NCBI GenBank assembly: GCA_019459525.1
Contig: JAIBEY010000075.1
Span: 1 to 52,180, forward strand
DNA: 52,180 nt
DNA from: Prolixibacteraceae bacterium
GTDB taxonomy: Bacteria; Bacteroidota; Bacteroidia; Bacteroidales; Prolixibacteraceae
Reading direction: 5' to 3'
The translations under genes were made by a program, and so were the position numbers. Below are positions 50,793 through 52,180 of the stretch, in pieces. The notes under the pieces were generated by a model. It searched no databases. It was not told the origin of the DNA and saw nothing but the letters and a program-made list of their open reading frames with translations. Within the stretch, counting starts at the first letter, position 1. Every line of letters begins with the position of its first letter.

Positions 50793-52180
50793 ATGAAAAA
50801 AAACCGAGAAGTTTTATTCCCGGATGGGAGTGGAACGAGATTACAATTCAGGAAGATGAAGCTGACAGCAATTCTATTATTCATCGTGTGCGTTACTTTT
50901 GGTAACAGTTTTTCGCAGGTTCGGCTGACCGTTCGTTTCGAAAATGCCGACATCCGGAATGTTATCCAAACCATTGAAGAAAAAACAGAGTACGTTTTTT
51001 TGTACAAAGATCAAATTTTTGATTTTTCGCAAAAGGTCTCTGCTGATTTCAGTGATGCCAAATTTGAGGATGTTTTGAAAAAATTCTGCGACCAGGTTGG
51101 TGTTTCGTACGAAGTACGCGACCGCCAGATTATCCTGAAAGAGAGGGAGTTTAAACCTTTGAACGAAGCGCAGCAACAGAAAAAAGAAATTACAGGAACC
51201 GCCAAAGACAAAAATGGGATTCCGTTGCCTGGGGTAACCTTTATGGTAAAAGGAACCACCATCGGGACGGTTACCGATTCGGATGGTAATTTTATGCTTT
51301 CGATCCCGGTTGATGCAAAAATACTCGTCTGCTCATTTGTTGGGATGAAAACTCAGGAAATTCCACTTGTTGGTAAAACAGCTATCCATGTAATTATGGA
51401 AGACGAAACAATTGGGCTGGAAGAAGTTATAGCCGTAGGGTACGGAACAATGAAAAAGAGCGATTTAACCGGTGTGGTTACCCGAATCGACAACACCAAA
51501 AACGAGAGCCTTTCCAATACGAATGTTATCCAGGCATTACGGGGTTCTATTCCGGGTATCAGCATTTCGGCCGGGGGGAATGCCGGGGCAGGAAGCGAAA
51601 TATCAGTCCGGGGAGAAAACTCAATCTCAGGAGGAAACAGTGCATTGATTGTGGTTGACGGAATCATTTACAACGGCCAGATCGGAAACCTGAACCCCAA
51701 CGACATTGCATCTATTGATGTACTGCGCGATGCAAGTTCTGCCGCAATTTTCGGTTCAAAAGCAGCCAATGGGGTGATATTGATTACCACAAAAAAAGGA
51801 AGTACAGACAAACCAACCGTTCAGGTAAACAGCTACGTGGGGCTTCAGGATATTTTGATGACACAGGATTTTGAGACTCCTGAAGAGTATGTGCAAAAAA
51901 GAATCAACTACCAGAAAACGCTTGCATTTCGCGGGGTGGCGCCTCAACCCGACATTTCCAATCCGGTAATGTACCTGAATGATGCTGAAGTTGAAAACTA
52001 TAAAAATGGAATAACGGTTGACGCTTTTGATAAAATATCAAGAGTTGCCCCGATACAGAACTACAACATGAGCGTGAGCGCCAGCAACAACAATACCAAT
52101 TACTTTATTTCGGGAAGCTGGACTGACCAGAAAGGTGTGGTGATCGGCGATCAGTTTAAGCGCGCCTCTATCCGTATAAA
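50793..52180 (+). CDS. SusC/RagA-family TonB-dependent receptor with STN domain (partial)
   Basis: 462 residues are visible; the gene runs off the right edge. A long signal region (MKKNREVLF..., hydrophobic core after MKLTAILLF) is followed by an STN domain (~50-110) that signals to FecR. A carboxypeptidase-like beta-sandwich follows (~130-205, GTAKDKNGIPLPGVTFMVKG), then the TonB box region and plug domain (LRGSIPGISI, SVRGENSISGG, DVLRDASSAAIFG and the KAANGVILITTKKG motif). It imports glycan oligomers or other nutrients and activates its own sigma/anti-sigma pair. A SusD partner should follow outside the window. ATG 50856 is an alternative start. Confidence 0.95.
   Translation, partial: MKKNREVLFPDGSGTRLQFRKMKLTAILLFIVCVTFGNSFSQVRLTVRFENADIRNVIQTIEEKTEYVFLYKDQIFDFSQKVSADFSDAKFEDVLKKFCDQVGVSYEVRDRQIILKEREFKPLNEAQQQKKEITGTAKDKNGIPLPGVTFMVKGTTIGTVTDSDGNFMLSIPVDAKILVCSFVGMKTQEIPLVGKTAIHVIMEDETIGLEEVIAVGYGTMKKSDLTGVVTRIDNTKNESLSNTNVIQALRGSIPGISISAGGNAGAGSEISVRGENSISGGNSALIVVDGIIYNGQIGNLNPNDIASIDVLRDASSAAIFGSKAANGVILITTKKGSTDKPTVQVNSYVGLQDILMTQDFETPEEYVQKRINYQKTLAFRGVAPQPDISNPVMYLNDAEVENYKNGITVDAFDKISRVAPIQNYNMSVSASNNNTNYFISGSWTDQKGVVIGDQFKRASIRI

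Overview
The window is a stretch of a Bacteroidota chromosome, most likely an anaerobic or facultative member of the Bacteroidales/Marinilabiliales. The evidence is: many TAnnTTTG promoter boxes in place of E. coli-type -10/-35 boxes; an ECF sigma / FecR / SusC start of a nutrient-uptake locus; an OmpA protein with thrombospondin type 3 repeats; and a complete sodium-pumping methylmalonyl-CoA decarboxylase operon, typical of succinate/propionate fermenters. The genus assignment is inference.

Layout. (1) 1-1.0 kb: the end of an ISAon1-like transposase, then tRNA-Ser(GCU) and tRNA-Pro(UGG) on one transcript. (2) 1.3-10.4 kb: OmpA porin, argS, uvrB, a lipoprotein of the endonuclease/exonuclease/phosphatase fold, a HAD phosphatase, a small membrane protein and an NhaD antiporter. 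(3) 10.7-17.9 kb: an overlooked 37-residue membrane protein, two tandem paralogous two-component systems with matching promoters and 11-bp-phased regulator boxes, a fused GpgS-like glycosyltransferase/HAD phosphatase, and DedA. (4) 18.0-28.4 kb: purL, a CoA-transferase and the operon mce-mmdA-(lamin tail/OadG)-small ORF-biotin carrier-mmdB, which turns methylmalonyl-CoA into propionyl-CoA while exporting sodium. (5) 28.4-29.05 kb: two copies of a MITE-like repeat bracketing a candidate small RNA. (6) 29.0-36.5 kb: esterase, a second NhaD/citrate-type transporter, ThuA, subtilase, AraC regulator, BFD-type ferredoxin and HD-domain protein.

(7) 36.78-48.50 kb is the most unusual part: an 11.7-kb AT-rich element integrated in the 3' end of tRNA-Arg(CCG), bounded by a 13-bp direct repeat. 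Its mobility module (tyrosine integrase, HTH protein, gene II/X-type replication protein) reads leftward. Its cargo reads rightward: a SLATT two-TM protein, then five tightly overlapping genes: D12 methyltransferase, Cof-type HAD phosphatase, a protein joining an intact GGDEF cyclase domain to a thymidylate-synthase-like domain lacking the catalytic cysteine, a class I SAM methyltransferase, and a second large D12-type methyltransferase. No restriction endonuclease is visible. I propose a nucleotide-signalling, probably anti-phage, system that I cannot match to a named one.

(8) 48.8 kb to the end: ECF sigma factor, FecR anti-sigma factor and the start of a SusC/RagA TonB-dependent receptor, cut by the window edge.
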